Shown one piece after another: positions 7,424 to 8,819 of a stretch of DNA of 8,819 bases. The DNA comes from an uncultured Haemophilus sp. (GTDB taxonomy: Bacteria > Pseudomonadota > Gammaproteobacteria > Enterobacterales > Pasteurellaceae): assembly GCA_959600045.1 (NCBI GenBank), contig CAUGKJ010000026.1, positions 1 through 8,819 of the forward strand. The letters are read 5' to 3'. Positions within the stretch are counted from its first letter, which is position 1; the number at the start of each line of letters is the position of its first letter. Position numbers and translations under genes: made by a program. The notes under the pieces are model-generated. The model was not told the DNA's origin, did not search any database, and saw only the letters and a program-made list of their open reading frames with translations.

Positions 7424-8287
7424 CTATTCAAGGTTTTGAATTTGCTCACGCATTTGTTCGATTAATACTTTCAACTCCACAGCAGAAGCGGTGATATCGG
7501 CATTAATGGATTTAGATGCCAACGTGTTAGATTCACGATTGAGCTCTTGCATCATAAAGTCTAGTTTACGCCCCACTGCCCCACCTTTTTTCAAGATATT
7601 ATTAGTTTCTTTCACGTGCATTTGCAGACGATCTAATTCTTCCGCCACGTCCACACGTTGCGCCAGTAAAATCATTTCTTGTTCGACTCGTTGTGGATCA
7701 AGTTGAATCTTCGCTTCTTCAAAACGTTGCAATAAACGCTCACGCTGCCATTGTAAAACCGCCGGCATTTGTGACCGCACTTTTTCAGCTTCTACCGTAA
7801 TACCATCAAGACGTTGTTGAATAATGGCTTGCAATTTTTCGCCTTCACGTCCACGCATTGCAATAAATTCCACCAACAATTCATCAAAAGCTGTCAACAA
7901 ATCTTGACTGATGGCATCTAAATCTTGCTCAGCTGCTTCCACCACGCCGGGATAACGCAATACATCCGTTAAATTGATTTCACCCTCGCCAGCTTGCGAC
8001 TTAATCCATTGTAAAGATTGGATAACTTGATTCGCTAATTCTTTATTTAAATTGAGCTCAGCCGCCGCTTGTTTTTTGCTATCAATACGCAATGAACATT
8101 CAATTTTACCGCGGGTAAGATTTTGACGAAGTTTCTCACGCAAAGCGTTTTCCAAGCCACGGAATTGCTCTGGTAAGCGGAAAAAGTTTTCCAAATAACG
8201 TTGGTTAACCGAACGAATTTCCCAAACTGCATCGCCCCAATCCTTCTTGATTTCAAGGCGTGCAAAGGCTGTCATACTATAAATCAT
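7424..8287 (-). CDS. yicC: YicC family endoribonuclease
   Basis: YicC proteins are conserved bacterial endoribonucleases; E. coli YicC has been linked to turnover of the small RNA RyhB. The 287-aa product is the same length as E. coli YicC and similar throughout. The N-terminal YicC domain opens MIYSMTAFAR and contains EIRSVNQRYLE (23-33) and LTRGKIEC (57-64). A helical middle segment follows (about 150-220). The C-terminal DUF1732 region contains RVDVAEELDRLQMHVKE and ends LDFMMQELNRESNTLASKS. ATG 8287 has an excellent Shine-Dalgarno (AGGAG), so I prefer it to the inner Met5. It is first in the yicC-ygfZ unit and divergent from the tyrP-like gene. Its promoter is not obvious: TAAAAT on the - strand (8334-8339) is a weak -10 candidate without a good -35. 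Confidence 0.95.
   Translation of the reverse strand: MIYSMTAFARLEIKKDWGDAVWEIRSVNQRYLENFFRLPEQFRGLENALREKLRQNLTRGKIECSLRIDSKKQAAAELNLNKELANQVIQSLQWIKSQAGEGEINLTDVLRYPGVVEAAEQDLDAISQDLLTAFDELLVEFIAMRGREGEKLQAIIQQRLDGITVEAEKVRSQMPAVLQWQRERLLQRFEEAKIQLDPQRVEQEMILLAQRVDVAEELDRLQMHVKETNNILKKGGAVGRKLDFMMQELNRESNTLASKSINADITASAVELKVLIEQMREQIQNLE
7774..7782 (-). repeat. DNA uptake signal in yicC
   Basis: Exact core on the gene strand, within the codons for Lys-Val-Arg-Ser in the helical middle region. Confidence 0.95.
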
Positions 8288-8345
8288 AAGCGCTCTCCTA
8301 CTATTGTCTCTTGTCTTAATTGATTTGCCGGCTATTTTATCGGGA

Positions 8346-8354
8346 AAGTGCGGT
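8346..8354 (+). repeat. DNA uptake signal in the yicC/tyrP intergenic region
   Basis: Exact AAGTGCGGT between the two divergent genes, just upstream (for yicC) of its weak -10 candidate. Confidence 0.95.
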
Positions 8355-8385
8355 CATTTCTACCGTACATTTTGTAGAAGAATTT

Positions 8386-8403
8386 TGTTTTCCCTACTTT
8401 ACA
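8386..8403 (+). promoter_or_regulatory. Candidate TyrR box 1, overlapping the -35 of the tyrP-like gene
   Basis: The sequence TGTTTTCCCTACTTTACA fits the TyrR pattern TGTAAA-N6-TTTACA: the right half is perfect and the left half keeps TGT. The invariant G (8387) and C (8402) are correctly spaced. Box 2 is centred exactly 21 bp downstream. In E. coli, tyrP is controlled by TyrR through paired boxes. Confidence 0.5.
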
Positions 8404-8426
8404 CACTGTAAAGATTAAAATACAAT
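8398..8426 (+). promoter_or_regulatory. Promoter of the tyrP-like gene
   Basis: -35 TTTACA (8398-8403) and -10 TACAAT (8421-8426) are separated by an ideal 17 bp, each one mismatch from the sigma-70 consensus. Expected transcript start is about 8433, giving a leader of about 31 nt. Both elements overlap candidate TyrR boxes. Confidence 0.75.
8407..8424 (+). promoter_or_regulatory. Candidate TyrR box 2, between -35 and -10 of the tyrP-like gene
   Basis: The sequence TGTAAAGATTAAAATACA has a perfect left half and a right half with two mismatches to TGTAAA-N6-TTTACA. Both invariant bases are present (G 8408, C 8423). It covers the spacer and part of the -10, so binding should repress. Confidence 0.55.
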
Positions 8427-8463
8427 TATCGTAAATTTATTATTACAACCTAGGGAAGATAAA

Positions 8464-8819
8464 ATGAACAAGACCGTGGGAAGTACCTTACTTGTTGCAG
8501 GAACCATGATTGGGGCGGGGATGTTGGCAATGCCACTCACCTCTGCAGGGATTGGCTTAACGGCGACTGTTTTCTTATTACTTGGCTTGTGGGCAGTTCT
8601 TACTTTCACCGCACTTTTATTCGTGGAACTGTATCAAACCGCTGACAGCGATGCTGGGATCGGTACACTTGCTGCACAATATTTTGGTAAAGCAGGGCGA
8701 ATTATTTCCACCGCTGTTTTAATTGTCTTCTTATATGCCTTAATTGCTGCTTACGTAAGTGGTGGTGGTTCCTTATTAATGGATTTACTCCCAGCCATGG
8801 GCGATAAAGACACCATGAA
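8464..8819 (+). CDS. tyrP: TyrP-type aromatic amino acid permease (C-terminus cut by window edge)
   Basis: Inner-membrane proton-coupled permease of the hydroxy/aromatic amino acid (HAAAP) family, closest in my reading to tyrosine-specific TyrP. 118 complete codons are visible of about 400 expected. They open MNKTVGSTLLVAGTMIGAGMLAMPL, the family's unwound first helix with the GTMIGAGML motif. A second helix follows (about 29-54), ending in the FVELYQ-type segment, then a soluble loop (about 58-76) and a third helix (about 80-98). ATG 8464 follows AGGGAAG (8452-8458). A perfect-spacing promoter with two TyrR-like boxes lies just upstream, consistent with tyrosine regulation. Tryptophan permeases Mtr and TnaB belong to the same family, so substrate is not proven by the N-terminus alone. 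Haemophilus species often carry more than one tyrP copy. Confidence 0.9.
   Translation, partial: MNKTVGSTLLVAGTMIGAGMLAMPLTSAGIGLTATVFLLLGLWAVLTFTALLFVELYQTADSDAGIGTLAAQYFGKAGRIISTAVLIVFLYALIAAYVSGGGSLLMDLLPAMGDKDTM
8608..8616 (-). repeat. DNA uptake signal in the tyrP-like gene
   Basis: Exact core on the - strand, read as Thr-Ala-Leu in the second membrane helix. Confidence 0.95.

Noticed and set aside
8358..8379. Inverted repeat TTCTAC-N10-GTAGAA upstream of the tyrP-like promoter
   Set aside because: The 6-bp arms with a 10-bp spacer are short for AT-rich DNA and match no regulator I know; it does not fit the TyrR pattern.

Overview
This window comes from a chromosome of the Haemophilus branch of the Pasteurellaceae. 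The main evidence is 12 exact copies of the 9-bp DNA uptake signal core AAGTGCGGT (5 on the + strand, 7 on the - strand) in 8.8 kb. This is the Haemophilus/Aggregatibacter form, not the ACAAGCGGT form of the Actinobacillus branch. The sequence is AT-rich and the proteins are close to gamma-proteobacterial housekeeping enzymes. I cannot fix the species from the sequence alone.

Layout, left to right. (1) Positions 1-1808, - strand: menB followed by menC, the latter cut by the left edge. These are menaquinone-biosynthesis genes separated by a perfect inverted pair of uptake signals. (2) 1953-2522, + strand: an unrecognised small lipoprotein gene, divergent from menB, with its own promoter and a strong terminator. 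(3) 2711-4369, + strand: a PgcA/PGM2-type phosphohexomutase. It ends at a bidirectional terminator shared with the convergent murQ. (4) 4430-6450, - strand: anmK then murQ, a tightly packed pair for recycling cell-wall anhydro-muramic acid. Here anmK is broken by an apparent 10-nt deletion that shifts the frame. (5) 6576-8287, - strand: yicC then ygfZ, 8 nt apart, ending at a strong terminator with extra nested hairpins. (6) 8464 to the right edge, + strand: start of a TyrP-type aromatic amino acid permease. Two TyrR-like boxes lie over its promoter.

How the genes work together: MenC makes o-succinylbenzoate, and MenB closes the second ring of the naphthoquinone on the CoA thioester that MenE makes from it. 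AnmK would make MurNAc-6-phosphate, which MurQ converts to GlcNAc-6-phosphate and D-lactate. With anmK broken, MurQ probably lacks its usual internal substrate supply. The other genes are independent housekeeping units.

I see no mobile element, CRISPR array, tRNA, rRNA or defence system, and no convincing new multi-gene system. The points most worth following are the anmK lesion, the candidate TyrR operator, the nested hairpins at the end of ygfZ, and the unknown lipoprotein.
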